Shown here in pieces: positions 38,494-46,652 of a DNA stretch of 64,000 nucleotides. This DNA comes from Dietzia sp. JS16-p6b (GTDB taxonomy: Bacteria; Actinomycetota; Actinomycetes; Mycobacteriales; Mycobacteriaceae): contig NZ_CP024869.1 in assembly GCF_003052165.1 (NCBI RefSeq), forward strand, positions 682,001 through 746,000, in the 5' to 3' direction. The notes under the pieces were generated by a model, which ran no database searches, was not told the origin of the DNA, and worked only from the letters and a program-made list of their open reading frames with translations. Both the position numbers and the translations under genes were made by a program. Numbering within the stretch: the stretch's first letter is position 1; each line of letters starts with the position of its first letter.

Positions 38494-39075
38494 ATGACCA
38501 GCACGACCAGACGTGAGGAGCTCCTGGCGATCGCCGCCGGGCTCTTCGCCGAGCGCGGCCTGCGAGCCACCACCGTGCGGGACATCGCGGACGCCGCCGG
38601 CATCCTCTCCGGCAGTCTCTACCACCACTTCTCGTCCAAAGAGGCGATCGTAGACGAGATCCTCCGCGGGTTCCTCGACTCCCTCTTCGGGGACTATCAC
38701 CGGATCGTTCAGGCGGGCTCCTCGCCCCGGGAGACCCTCGAAGGGCTGGTCCGCGTCTCGTTCGAGGCCATTCACCGTCACAGGGACGAGGTGGCCATCT
38801 ACCAGGACGAACTCAAGCATCTACGGGGCAACCCCAGGTTCGATTACCTCCGCGAGCGCAACACCGAGTTCCGTGAGATGTGGACCGACGTGCTGGGCCG
38901 GGGCATCGAGTCCGGCCAGTTCCGTCCCGACCTCGACATCAGGCTCACCTACCGGTTCCTCCGCGACACCGTGTGGGTGGCCGTGCGCTGGTACAGGCCG
39001 GAGGACGACGACGACCACGCCGCGATCGCGGACCAGTACCTGCACATCGTGCTCGACGGCCTGGCCGTCGACTGA
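38494..39075 (+). CDS. kstR2: TetR-family repressor KstR2
   Basis: The 193-residue TetR-family protein has the DNA-binding domain REELLAIAAGLFAERGLRATTVRDIADAAGILSGSLYHHFSSKEAIVDEIL (residues ~6-56). The ligand domain includes SFEAIHRHRDEVAIYQDELKHL and FRQDL-like FRPDLDIRLTYRFLRDTVW. KstR2 represses HIP genes and is released by HIP-CoA. Identification rests on the position next to fadA6 and ipdF/fadE30 as in M. tuberculosis, its own KstR2 box, and four further boxes at HIP operons in this window. fadA6 follows after 30 bp. Confidence 0.88.
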   Translation: MTSTTRREELLAIAAGLFAERGLRATTVRDIADAAGILSGSLYHHFSSKEAIVDEILRGFLDSLFGDYHRIVQAGSSPRETLEGLVRVSFEAIHRHRDEVAIYQDELKHLRGNPRFDYLRERNTEFREMWTDVLGRGIESGQFRPDLDIRLTYRFLRDTVWVAVRWYRPEDDDDHAAIADQYLHIVLDGLAVD

Positions 39076-39105
39076 ACCCACCTGACACCATCCACGAGGA
39101 GACAC

Positions 39106-40275
39106 ATGACCAGCGTGACCGGCCGCGAGGCCTACGTTATCGACGCCGTCCGGACGCCTGCGGGAAAGCGCGGCGGGAGCCTGTCCGGCCAGCACCCGGC
39201 GGACCTGGGCGCGCACGTCATCAGCGCGGTTGTGGAGCGCACGGGGATCGACCCCGAGGTGGTCGACGACGTGATCTTCGGCTGCGTGGACGCCATAGGC
39301 CCGCAGGCGGGCAACATCGCGCGCTCCGCGTGGCTCGCCGCCGGGATGCCCCTCGGTGTGCCCGGGACCACCGTCGACCGCCAGTGCGGCTCCAGTCAGC
39401 AGGCCATCCACTTCGGTGCCCAGGGGATCATGTCCGGCACCCAGGACGTGATCCTGTTCGGGGGCGTGCAGAACATGAGCGCGCTGCCGATCTCCTCCGC
39501 CATGCTCGCCGGCCGTGAGTACGGATTCGACGACCCGTTCACCGGCTCCACCGGATGGGTCTCCCGCTTCGGCTCCCAGGAGATCTCCCAGTTCAACGGT
39601 GCCCAGATGATGGCCGACAAGTGGGACATCTCGCGGGGGGAGATGGAGGAGTGGGCGCTGCAGTCCCACGGCCGCGCCCGCGCCGCGATCGCCGAGGGCC
39701 GGTTCGCGAACGAATACGTCCCGCTCGCCGGTCTCGAGGCCGACGAGACCACGCGCGAGACCACCCTCGAGAAGATGGCCTCCCTACCCGTGCTGGCCGA
39801 GGGTGGGTCGCTGACCGCTGCCGTGGCGTCGCAGATCTCCGACGGTGCGTCCGCCGGGTTGCTCGCCTCCGCCGAGGCGGTGGAGAAGTACGGCCTCACG
39901 CCGCGTGCCCGGATCCACCATCTGACCGTGCGCGGTGACGATCCGGTGATGATGCTCTCCGCGCCGATCCCCGCCACCCGGTGGGCTCTGGAGAAGACCG
40001 GACTGACGATCGACGACATCGACGTGGTGGAGATCAACGAGGCGTTCGCCCCCGTCGTGTTGGCCTGGATCAAAGAGATCGGTGCCGACCCGGCCCGGGT
40101 GAACCCCAACGGCGGCGGCATCGCGCTGGGCCACCCGCTCGGCGCGACCGGTGCGAAGCTGTTCGCCACCCTGCTGAACGAACTCGAGCGCACCGGCGGC
40201 CGCTACGGCCTGCAGACGATGTGTGAAGGCGGCGGCACCGCCAACGTGACGATCATCGAGCGACTCGACTCCTGA
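39106..40275 (+). CDS. fadA6: Thiolase FadA6
   Basis: The 389-residue thiolase has the nucleophilic Cys94 in TTVDRQCGSSQQA, the NEAFAP loop, the GHPLGATGAKL histidine and the C-terminal Cys in QTMCEGGGTANVTIIE. FadA6 cleaves late beta-keto CoA esters in HIP degradation. It is 30 bp after kstR2 in one operon and is followed by a strong hairpin terminator at 40307-40336. Confidence 0.9.
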   Translation: MTSVTGREAYVIDAVRTPAGKRGGSLSGQHPADLGAHVISAVVERTGIDPEVVDDVIFGCVDAIGPQAGNIARSAWLAAGMPLGVPGTTVDRQCGSSQQAIHFGAQGIMSGTQDVILFGGVQNMSALPISSAMLAGREYGFDDPFTGSTGWVSRFGSQEISQFNGAQMMADKWDISRGEMEEWALQSHGRARAAIAEGRFANEYVPLAGLEADETTRETTLEKMASLPVLAEGGSLTAAVASQISDGASAGLLASAEAVEKYGLTPRARIHHLTVRGDDPVMMLSAPIPATRWALEKTGLTIDDIDVVEINEAFAPVVLAWIKEIGADPARVNPNGGGIALGHPLGATGAKLFATLLNELERTGGRYGLQTMCEGGGTANVTIIERLDS

Positions 40276-40306
40276 CGCGCCGCCCCCGAGGCCCCGCACC
40301 ACGAGA

Positions 40307-40336
40307 CAGGCCCCGCACCACCCGGTGCGGGGCCTG
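40307..40336. terminator. Hairpin terminator after fadA6
   Basis: CAGGCCCCGCACC-accc-GGTGCGGGGCCTG is a perfect 13-bp stem between the convergent fadA6 and secreted-protein genes. It lacks a U-tract, as is common in high-GC actinobacteria, and could serve both strands. Its arm CCCCGCACC recurs in the terminator at 46582-46620. Confidence 0.8.
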
Positions 40337-40361
40337 TGACGCGTGAGGCCTGCTCTCGTGG

Positions 40362-40982
40362 TCAGCCCTCGGCCGAGAGGGTGTCCAGGCCGAGGCCGCC
40401 GCCCTCGCCGCCGCCGAGCAGGCCGAGGAGGCTGCCGAGTCCGCTGGCGTCGCCCTCGCCGGTCGCCGAGGACAGGGTGCCGAGGGTGTCCTCGGTCGAC
40501 AGCCCGCCGAGGCTGCCCTGGATCGCATCGAGCGGATCGCCCACGAGCACGGGCCCGCCGATGTCCGACCCACCGAGCAGGCAGTAGCTGACCACGGCGT
40601 AGACGTTAGACGGCACGGTGGCCGACACCGTGACGTCAGCGATCGTCACGCTGGCGATCGGGCTGGGCACGAGGCCGCCGGTCTGGAGGAACGTCACGTC
40701 GGCCATGCTGTTGATCAGGTTGTTGATCGCGGTGAGGTCGAGGTTGTTGAGCGCCTCGAGCTGGGTGAGGAGAGCCGGGGCGCTCGACGTCGGGACCACC
40801 GCGGCGACACACGTGTCGGCGTCGACCACGAAGTCCTTCTCGAAGGTGACGGACACTGTGTTGCCGTTGACCACGGGGTTCGCGGCCGTGGCGGCGGACG
40901 CGGCGCCGGCGCCGGCGAGGGTGAGGGCGGCGGTGGCGCCGAGGGCGGCAGCGACGCGGACTGCGGTGCGGTGGGGGGTCAT
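40362..40982 (-). CDS. Small secreted protein, unknown function
   Basis: The 206-residue protein has a Sec signal peptide with cleavage expected after ASA (about residue 30) and no lipobox. The mature part has two cysteines (DADTCVAAV and VVSYCLLGG), repeated short hydrophobic helices (LEALNNLDLTAINNLINSM) and a Gly/Leu-rich tail SLLGLLGGGEGGGLGLDTLSAEG. The Leu/Gly/Ser style of the tail recalls the large repeat protein at 46653, but no direct homology is claimed. Its 170-bp upstream gap holds a GTCCCC/GGGGAC hairpin in the leader and an otherwise plain promoter region. Confidence 0.65.
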   Translation of the reverse strand: MTPHRTAVRVAAALGATAALTLAGAGAASAATAANPVVNGNTVSVTFEKDFVVDADTCVAAVVPTSSAPALLTQLEALNNLDLTAINNLINSMADVTFLQTGGLVPSPIASVTIADVTVSATVPSNVYAVVSYCLLGGSDIGGPVLVGDPLDAIQGSLGGLSTEDTLGTLSSATGEGDASGLGSLLGLLGGGEGGGLGLDTLSAEG

Positions 40983-41152
40983 CGTGTTCTCCTGTGGGTG
41001 CGGGGCCGGGGTCCCCGATTGGGGGACAACGGCTCTCAGGGTAGGCCAAGAAAGTCCTGAGGAAGTGCTGATTGGGCTAACACGACCGCACCCGTCGGCG
41101 TTTCCGGCCGGCGGGTTGGTGAAAGAAGTTTCCCGTGGTTCTGGTGGGGTTA

Positions 41153-42235
41153 CTAGTCCATCTCCCGCAGGGCTTTCAACCGCTGGTGCGCCTCCGTCAT
41201 GATCCGCTGGATAAGCTCGTCGCAGCTGGGTAAGTCCTCGATCATCCCCACGACCTGGCCGGACGCGAGCACACCGGCCTCGGTATTGCCCTCGACCAGC
41301 CCGGCCTTGAGCAGCATCGGGGTGTTGGCGGCCATGACGATCTGCTGCCAGGTTCGCTCGGAGGCCTTCTTCATGTTGAGGCCGTCCCTGGCGAGGGTCT
41401 GCCACTTCATGCCGGTCATCGACTTGAACCTGTTGGCGTTCTGGACCGCGGCCAGCATCCCCTTGACGGGGCTGCCGGACTCGAGCGCGTTGACCAGGCC
41501 GGTGCGCAGGACGCGGTGCGGCATCCCGTCGACACGGGTGGAGACGACGGTGTCCTGCAGTCCCTTCTCCAGATACTGCTTCTTCACCGCGTCCGGGACC
41601 CGGGAGTCGCTGGTGAGCAGGAAGCGTGTGCCCATGGCCACGCCCGCGGCCCCGTAGGCGAGCGCGGCCACCAGGCCGCGGCCGTCGAAGAAGCCTCCAC
41701 CGGCGATGACGGGGATGGAGGTGTTCCCGGCACCACCGAGGGCGTCAATGACACTCGGCAGCAACAGCGTCGTGGCGACCTGGCCGGTGTGTCCTCCGCC
41801 CTCGCCGCCCTGGACTATCACCGCGTCGGCGCCCCAGGACGCCACCTTGACGGCGTGCTTCGCCGCGCCGATGGAGGGGACCACGACGAGGCCGTTGTCC
41901 TTGAGGCGCGCGATCAACTCGGGCTTGGGTGCGAGGGCGAACGACGCCACCGTCACCCCGTGTCGGATCATCAGCTCGCACCGCTCTGCGGCGTCCTCGG
42001 CATCGGCGCGGAGGTTGACCCCGAAGGGTCGGGTGGTCAGCTCCTTGGTGCGCACGATGGCGTTCTCGAGTTCCTGGTACGTCATCGTGGCCGAGGCGAT
42101 GATCCCCAGACCGCCGGCGTTTGCGGTGGCCGCGGTCAGTTCGGGTCCGGAGACCCAGCCCATGCCCGTCTGGACGATGGGGTACTCGACCCCGACGAGC
42201 TCGGTGAAGGCTGTGGTGATGGTCGGCGCACTCAT
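41153..42235 (-). CDS. ipdC: Nitronate-monooxygenase-like flavoprotein IpdC
   Basis: The 360-residue FMN TIM-barrel protein of the 2-nitropropane dioxygenase/FabK family has YPIVQTGMGWVSGPELTAATANAGGLGIIAS, DAVIVQGGEGGGHTGQV, PVIAGGGFFDGRGLVAALAYGAAGVAMGTRF and the phosphate-site glycine clusters. IpdC is required for C/D-ring degradation and acts near ring opening by IpdAB. Its ATG overlaps the ipdB stop (ATGA at 42232-42235). It is the last gene of echA20-ipdA-ipdB-ipdC, the M. tuberculosis Rv3550-Rv3553 order. Confidence 0.9.
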   Translation of the reverse strand: MSAPTITTAFTELVGVEYPIVQTGMGWVSGPELTAATANAGGLGIIASATMTYQELENAIVRTKELTTRPFGVNLRADAEDAAERCELMIRHGVTVASFALAPKPELIARLKDNGLVVVPSIGAAKHAVKVASWGADAVIVQGGEGGGHTGQVATTLLLPSVIDALGGAGNTSIPVIAGGGFFDGRGLVAALAYGAAGVAMGTRFLLTSDSRVPDAVKKQYLEKGLQDTVVSTRVDGMPHRVLRTGLVNALESGSPVKGMLAAVQNANRFKSMTGMKWQTLARDGLNMKKASERTWQQIVMAANTPMLLKAGLVEGNTEAGVLASGQVVGMIEDLPSCDELIQRIMTEAHQRLKALREMD

Positions 42236-43017
42236 GCGGACGGCACCTCGCGGTCGCGGAACCCGCGGGGGTCCAGCACCTCACGGATGAGGCGCAGCTC
42301 CTCGGCGGACGGGGCTCGGGTGACCGCGGCCTCCGCCAGGCCCTCGATCTCGAAGCCGGTGTTCTCCGCGACCTCCTCGGCGGTGACGCCCGGGTGCAGG
42401 CTCAGCGCACGCATGCCGTGGTCGGTCCCGCCGAAGTCGAACACGCCGAGGTTGGACACCACCCGGTGCAGGTGGTGGTACCGGAACGCCGGATCGCCCG
42501 GGGTGTAGCGGTCGTAACCCACGCCGCAGACGATGTCGACCTCCTCGGTGAACACGCGCGTGGAGTGCTTGCCCACCCAGTAGCTGGTCGCGTGGTTGAT
42601 CGAGTTGCCGGGCGCACCCCGCAGGCCGAACATCTGCCGCGTGGGCTGCTGAACGTCGTCGCCGAAGGCGGATAGATTCTGGTTGCCGAAGCGGTCGATC
42701 TGGTTGGCACCCATCACCACGTGGCGTGTGCCGGCCTGCAGGACGTCGAACACCCGGGGGAAGGGGATGTACCCCTCGAAATCGATGACCTTGCCCAGCG
42801 GCGGGGTCTGGCCGAGGAAGCGGTACTCCCCGTCGGTGATGAGCAGATCCGGCTCGGAGGTCAGACGCGCGAGCCGCGCCCCGATGGTGGCCATCGGGGT
42901 CATGGGCGAGGCGAAGATCTCCCCGGCACCGGCGAAGATCTCCGCGCACGCGATGGCGCAGTACTCGGCCCTGCTGATGGACTGAGCGGTAGCGGGCTGT
43001 GTGGTGGGGTCGGTCAT
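42232..43017 (-). CDS. ipdB: CoA-transferase-like ring-opening hydrolase, beta subunit IpdB
   Basis: The 261-residue family-I CoA-transferase beta subunit has REYCAIACAEIFAGAGEIFASPMTPMATIGARLA, LITDGEYRFLG, FDVLQAGTRHVVMGANQIDRFGNQN and HLHRVVSNLGVFDFG. IpdAB hydrolyses the last steroid ring (COCHEA-CoA) rather than moving CoA. The ATG shares one base with the ipdA stop (TGATG). There is coupling on both sides. Confidence 0.9.
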   Translation of the reverse strand: MTDPTTQPATAQSISRAEYCAIACAEIFAGAGEIFASPMTPMATIGARLARLTSEPDLLITDGEYRFLGQTPPLGKVIDFEGYIPFPRVFDVLQAGTRHVVMGANQIDRFGNQNLSAFGDDVQQPTRQMFGLRGAPGNSINHATSYWVGKHSTRVFTEEVDIVCGVGYDRYTPGDPAFRYHHLHRVVSNLGVFDFGGTDHGMRALSLHPGVTAEEVAENTGFEIEGLAEAAVTRAPSAEELRLIREVLDPRGFRDREVPSA

Positions 43018-43955
43018 CACTTGGCTCCCTTGTCTGCGGCAGCGGCGGCCTTCTCGGCGGCGACCTTCTCCGCGAAGGCGGCGACTGCCGTCTGGTAATC
43101 CTCCTCGGACCCGGACAGGAACTCGGAGACGAAGCTCGCCCACGACGCGTCGTCCTTGGCGGCGGTGGCGTAGTGGCGCTGGAACGCCTCATCGCGGCCG
43201 TATCCGCCGGCGAAGGTGAAGTGGGCGCCGTTCGGGGCCTCGGAGACGGTGTCCACGAACATGCGGCTGAGCAGCATGCGCTGCGGGCCGACCTCGTTCA
43301 TCAGCGCGTCGGCGGAGTCCACGACCTCGTCGACCTCGAGCAGGACGGTGTCGGCGGCCATGGCGTAGAGGTCGTCGAAGTACCCGTCGACGCCGGTGAA
43401 CGCGGCGTTCCCGTGCCTGTCCGCCTTGTCCAGGTGGATCAGGGCGGCGTCCATCCGCAGGGCCGGCATCGCCACGAGGGTCTCTGTCCGGCCGTCCACC
43501 GGATAGGGGGAGTCGACGGTCGTGAGCTCGTCCCCCCAGAACCGGAACACGTCCGAGCCGAGCCCGGCGCGGGTGGGCAGGAACGGCAGGCGGTGCGCGG
43601 CGGCGGTGAGGCCGGCCCGGACCATTCCCTCGTCCATCTCACGGGAGAGAATCGATCCCTCGGTGCGCCGACGCGCGAACCACGGGTCGTAGAACGGCGC
43701 GGAGTCCAGGGACACGAAACCGTAATAGGCCTTCGACACCTTCCCGGCCGAGCAGAGCAGCCCCAGGTCGGGTCCGCCGAAGGAGATCACCGTGAGGTCG
43801 GTGAGGTCCTCCCGGCGGAGGATCGCCCGGACGAGCGCCATGGGCTTGCGCCGTGAGCCCCATCCGCCGATGCCGATGGTCATGCCGCTGCGCAGGCGCG
43901 ACACGGCCTCGTCGAGACTGGTGCGCTTGTCGCGCGGGGTGGGGGTCGTCGTCAC
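43017..43955 (-). CDS. ipdA: CoA-transferase-like ring-opening hydrolase, alpha subunit IpdA
   Basis: The 312-residue family-I CoA-transferase alpha subunit has TSLDEAVSRLRSGMTIGIGGWGSRRKPMALVRAIL, LTVISFGGPDLGLLCSAGKVSKAYYGFVSL, DAALIHLDKADRHGNAAFTG and a basic, Ala-rich C-terminal tail (FAEKVAAEKAAAAADKGAK) longer than in M. tuberculosis. It pairs with IpdB. Its start overlaps the echA20 stop, making a tightly coupled four-gene row. Confidence 0.9.
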   Translation of the reverse strand: MTTTPTPRDKRTSLDEAVSRLRSGMTIGIGGWGSRRKPMALVRAILRREDLTDLTVISFGGPDLGLLCSAGKVSKAYYGFVSLDSAPFYDPWFARRRTEGSILSREMDEGMVRAGLTAAAHRLPFLPTRAGLGSDVFRFWGDELTTVDSPYPVDGRTETLVAMPALRMDAALIHLDKADRHGNAAFTGVDGYFDDLYAMAADTVLLEVDEVVDSADALMNEVGPQRMLLSRMFVDTVSEAPNGAHFTFAGGYGRDEAFQRHYATAAKDDASWASFVSEFLSGSEEDYQTAVAAFAEKVAAEKAAAAADKGAK

Positions 43956-44746
43956 TTGTTCTCGCCCGTCCTCTCGGCTCGATCAGTTCGTCTGTCCAGG
44001 TTCGTCCCGCTCTTCACGAACTCGTCTCGGTGCTCGTCGGCCACGCCGGCGAGGTTGAGTTCGAAGGTGAAGCCCTGCTCCATCCGGTATGAGGACTTCA
44101 CGTCGACGGGATCGATGTGGTTGATGGCTTCCTTGGCCGCGCGGATGACCCGGGTGTCCTTGGCGGCGATCGTCTCGGCGAGGCCCCGGGCGGCCGCGTC
44201 GAGCTGGTCGCGGGGGACCACCTCGTACACGGTGCCCCACTGGTGGAGCTGCTGCGCGGTGACCTTGCGGGAGGTGAAGTACAGGGTGCGCATCATGTGC
44301 GGGGGGACCATGCGGGCCAGGTGGGTGGCCGCTCCGAGCGCTCCCCGGTCCACCTCGGGGAGGCCGAACACCGCGTCGTCGGAGGCGACGATGCAGTCCG
44401 CGTTCCCCACGAGCCCGATCCCGCCGCCGACACAGAAGCCGTTCACCGCGGCGATCACGGGGACCGCGCACTCGTACACGGCGTTGAAAGCCACGTAGCA
44501 GCCGCGATTGGCGGCGAGCAGGTGGTCGAAACCCTCGAAGTTCTGCATCTCCTTGATGTCCACGCCGGCGTTGAACCCGCGGCCCTCGGCCCGCAGGATC
44601 ACCACGTGAACCTCCGGGTCGCGCCCGGCGGCGAGGATCTGCTCGCCGAGCTCGAACCATCCCGCGGAGGGGATGGCGTTGACGGGGGGGAAGTCGACGG
44701 TGACGGTCGCGATGCCGTCCGATCCCTTGTCGAGGGTGATGCCCAT
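43952..44746 (-). CDS. echA20: Crotonase-family HIEC-CoA hydrolase EchA20
   Basis: The 264-residue crotonase has VTVDFPPVNAIPSAGWFELG, LRAEGRGFNAGVDIKEMQNFEG, VIAAVNGFCVGGGIGLVGNADCIVAS and FGLPEVDRGALGAATHLARMV. EchA20 opens the penultimate ring by hydrolysing HIEC-CoA before IpdAB acts. ATG at 44746 matches the family start; the upstream ORF extension would run into the KstR2 box. It is first gene of echA20-ipdABC and divergent from the Rv3549c-type SDR. Confidence 0.88.
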   Translation of the reverse strand: MGITLDKGSDGIATVTVDFPPVNAIPSAGWFELGEQILAAGRDPEVHVVILRAEGRGFNAGVDIKEMQNFEGFDHLLAANRGCYVAFNAVYECAVPVIAAVNGFCVGGGIGLVGNADCIVASDDAVFGLPEVDRGALGAATHLARMVPPHMMRTLYFTSRKVTAQQLHQWGTVYEVVPRDQLDAAARGLAETIAAKDTRVIRAAKEAINHIDPVDVKSSYRMEQGFTFELNLAGVADEHRDEFVKSGTNLDRRTDRAERTGENK

Positions 44747-44796
44747 GGTGCTCCCTTCGCACGCCGACGCTGTGTGGTTCAGCGGCCGGGTGACTA

Positions 44797-44814
44797 ACCA
44801 AACGCTTGCTTGGT
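44797..44814. promoter_or_regulatory. KstR2 operator between echA20 and SDR
   Basis: ACCAAACGCTTGCTTGGT retains the right half TGCTTGGT and six of eight bases of the left half. It is the least perfect KstR2 box in the window and sits midway between two divergent HIP operons. Confidence 0.7.
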
Positions 44815-44826
44815 AGGCTAGCACGC

Positions 44827-45600
44827 ATGTCGCACATCGATCTGGGTCTGGCGGGCAGGGTCGTCCTCGTCACGGGCGGCGTCCGCGGTGTCGGCGCCGG
44901 GATCAGCAGGGTCTTCCGCGAAGCCGGGGCCGTCGTCGTCACCTGCGCGCGGCGCCCCGCCGACGAGGGGTCCGACGTCGCCGATCTCGAGTTCCACTCG
45001 GTCGACCTCCGTGACCCCGGCGCGGTCCGCGCGATGGTCGACCGCATCGTGGATCGGCACGGCCGGCTCGACGTGGTGGTCAACAACGCCGGTGGGGCCC
45101 CCTTCGCCCTGGCGGCCGAAGCCAGCCCGAACTTCCACTCCAAGATCGTCGCGCTGAACCTGTTGTCCGCGCTCACGGTGGCCCAGGAGGCGAACCGGGT
45201 GATGCAGCCGGCCGGAGGGGCGATCGTCAACATCTCCTCGGTGTCCGGGCACCGTCCATCGCCGGGAACGGCGTCCTACGGCGCGGCCAAGGCGGGGATC
45301 GACTCCCTGACCCGATCCCTGGCCGTCGAGTGGGCGCCCGCGGTGCGGATCAACTCCGTCGTGGTGGGTCCGGTGAGGACCGAGCTCGCCGAGATGCACT
45401 ACGGGGACGCCGACGGGGTGGCCGCGGTCGACGCCACCATCCCCATGGGACGGATGGCGGATCCACGCGACGTGGGCCAGGCGGCCGCGTTCCTGGCATC
45501 CCCACTGGCGGCGTACATCACCGGAGCCGAGCTCCTGGTTCACGGCGGTGGCGAGAAGCCGGCGTTCCTGTCGGCGTCCAACGCCAACACGACGTCCTGA
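44827..45600 (+). CDS. SDR of the Rv3549c type
   Basis: The 257-residue classical SDR has VVLVTGGVRGVGAGISRVFREAGAVVVTCARR, LDVVVNNAGGAPFALAAE, SSVSGHRPSPGTASYGAAKAGIDSL (Ser-Tyr-Lys) and AAYITGAELLVHGGGEKPAFL. M. tuberculosis Rv3549c and Rv3548c are neighbouring SDRs beside echA20 in the KstR2 regulon, as here. ATG at 44827 was chosen because the in-frame TTG at 44806 lies inside the operator. Substrate not established. Confidence 0.85.
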   Translation: MSHIDLGLAGRVVLVTGGVRGVGAGISRVFREAGAVVVTCARRPADEGSDVADLEFHSVDLRDPGAVRAMVDRIVDRHGRLDVVVNNAGGAPFALAAEASPNFHSKIVALNLLSALTVAQEANRVMQPAGGAIVNISSVSGHRPSPGTASYGAAKAGIDSLTRSLAVEWAPAVRINSVVVGPVRTELAEMHYGDADGVAAVDATIPMGRMADPRDVGQAAAFLASPLAAYITGAELLVHGGGEKPAFLSASNANTTS

Positions 45601-45629
45601 CATCACCGAACATCTATCCGAGGAGAACC

Positions 45630-46547
45630 ATGGGAATCTGCGACGGACGCGTCGTCATCGTCACCGGCGCCGGCCGCGGAATCGGGCGGGAACACGCACT
45701 GGCCTTCGCCGCCGAGGGAGCCAGGGTCGTGGTCAACGACCTCGGCGCCGGTCTCGACGGATCGGACGTGGGGGAGTCCCCGGCCGAGCAGGTGGTCGAG
45801 GAGATCCGGGCAGCCGGAGGTGAGGCCGTGGTCAACGGTAACGACATCTCCTCGTGGGAGGGCGCACGCGAACTCGTCCATCAGGCGATCGACCACTTCG
45901 GTGGCCTCGACGTGCTGGTCAACAACGCAGGCTTCCTCCGGGACAAAATGCTCGTCGGTATGGGGGAGCAGGACTGGGACACCGTGATCAACGTCCATCT
46001 CAAGGGCCACTTCGCGCCTCTGCGCCACGCCGCCGAGTACTGGCGCGCCGAATCGAAGGCCGGCCGCCCCCGCCGGGCCAGGGTCATCAACACCTCCTCG
46101 GGGGCCGGGCTCTTCGGATCGGTCGGACAGGGTAACTACGCCACCGCGAAGGCCGGAATCGCGCTGTTGACCATCCAGACCGCCGCGGAGATGAAGGGGT
46201 ACGGCGTCACCGCCAACGCGATCGCTCCCGCTGCGCGTACTCGCATGACCACCTCCGCCGGGGAGGGCATGGCGTCACAGATGGCGGCACCCGAGGACGG
46301 TTCCTTCGACGCGATGGACCCCGCCAATGTCTCGCCGCTGGTCGTGTGGCTCGGGTCGGCGGAGTCGGACGAGGTCACCGGGCGTGTGTTCGAGGTCGAG
46401 GGCGGGAAGGTCACCGTGTGCGACGGGTGGCAGCGGGCAGCGTCCGAGGACAAGGGTGCGAAGTGGGACCCGGTAGAGCTCGGGTCGGTGGTGCCGCGAC
46501 TGCTCACCGCGTCCCCGTCGCCGGTGCCCGTCTACGGCGCCCGCTGA
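45630..46547 (+). CDS. SDR of the Rv3548c type (HSD17B4-like)
   Basis: The 305-residue SDR has the multifunctional-enzyme-2 style N-terminus GRVVIVTGAGRGIGREHALAFAAEGARVVVNDLGAGLDGSD, LVNNAGFLRDKMLVGMGEQDWD, NTSSGAGLFGSVGQGNYATAKAGIALL and a C-terminal extension after VTGRVFEVEGGKVTV. This group often oxidises 3-hydroxyacyl-CoAs. GAGGAGAA precedes the ATG at 45630. It is 29 bp after the previous SDR in one operon that ends at the 46582 terminator. Confidence 0.86.
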   Translation: MGICDGRVVIVTGAGRGIGREHALAFAAEGARVVVNDLGAGLDGSDVGESPAEQVVEEIRAAGGEAVVNGNDISSWEGARELVHQAIDHFGGLDVLVNNAGFLRDKMLVGMGEQDWDTVINVHLKGHFAPLRHAAEYWRAESKAGRPRRARVINTSSGAGLFGSVGQGNYATAKAGIALLTIQTAAEMKGYGVTANAIAPAARTRMTTSAGEGMASQMAAPEDGSFDAMDPANVSPLVVWLGSAESDEVTGRVFEVEGGKVTVCDGWQRAASEDKGAKWDPVELGSVVPRLLTASPSPVPVYGAR

Positions 46548-46581
46548 ATCGCTCGGCCCGGGGCCGTCCTCCGGGATCAAG

Positions 46582-46620
46582 AGATGGAGCCCCGCACCGT
46601 CACGGTGCGGGGCTCCATCT
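46582..46620. terminator. Bidirectional hairpin terminator
   Basis: A perfect inverted repeat has 19-bp arms (AGATGGAGCCCCGCACCGT and its complement) around one central base; an 18-bp stem with a 3-base loop would form. It lies between the convergent SDR and repeat-protein genes and would stop both. Confidence 0.88.
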
Positions 46621-46652
46621 CTGTGCCCGGGTCGACGCCCGGGGTCAGGTGC

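Noticed and set aside
40983-41152. Possible shared promoter motif with the region upstream of the repeat protein (48690s)
   Set aside because: CAGCAC and TTCCT words recur but the spacing and remaining sequence do not align convincingly.
44806-44826. Upstream TTG start for the Rv3549c-type SDR
   Set aside because: It lies within the KstR2 operator and adds seven residues not typical for the family; ATG 44827 is preferred.
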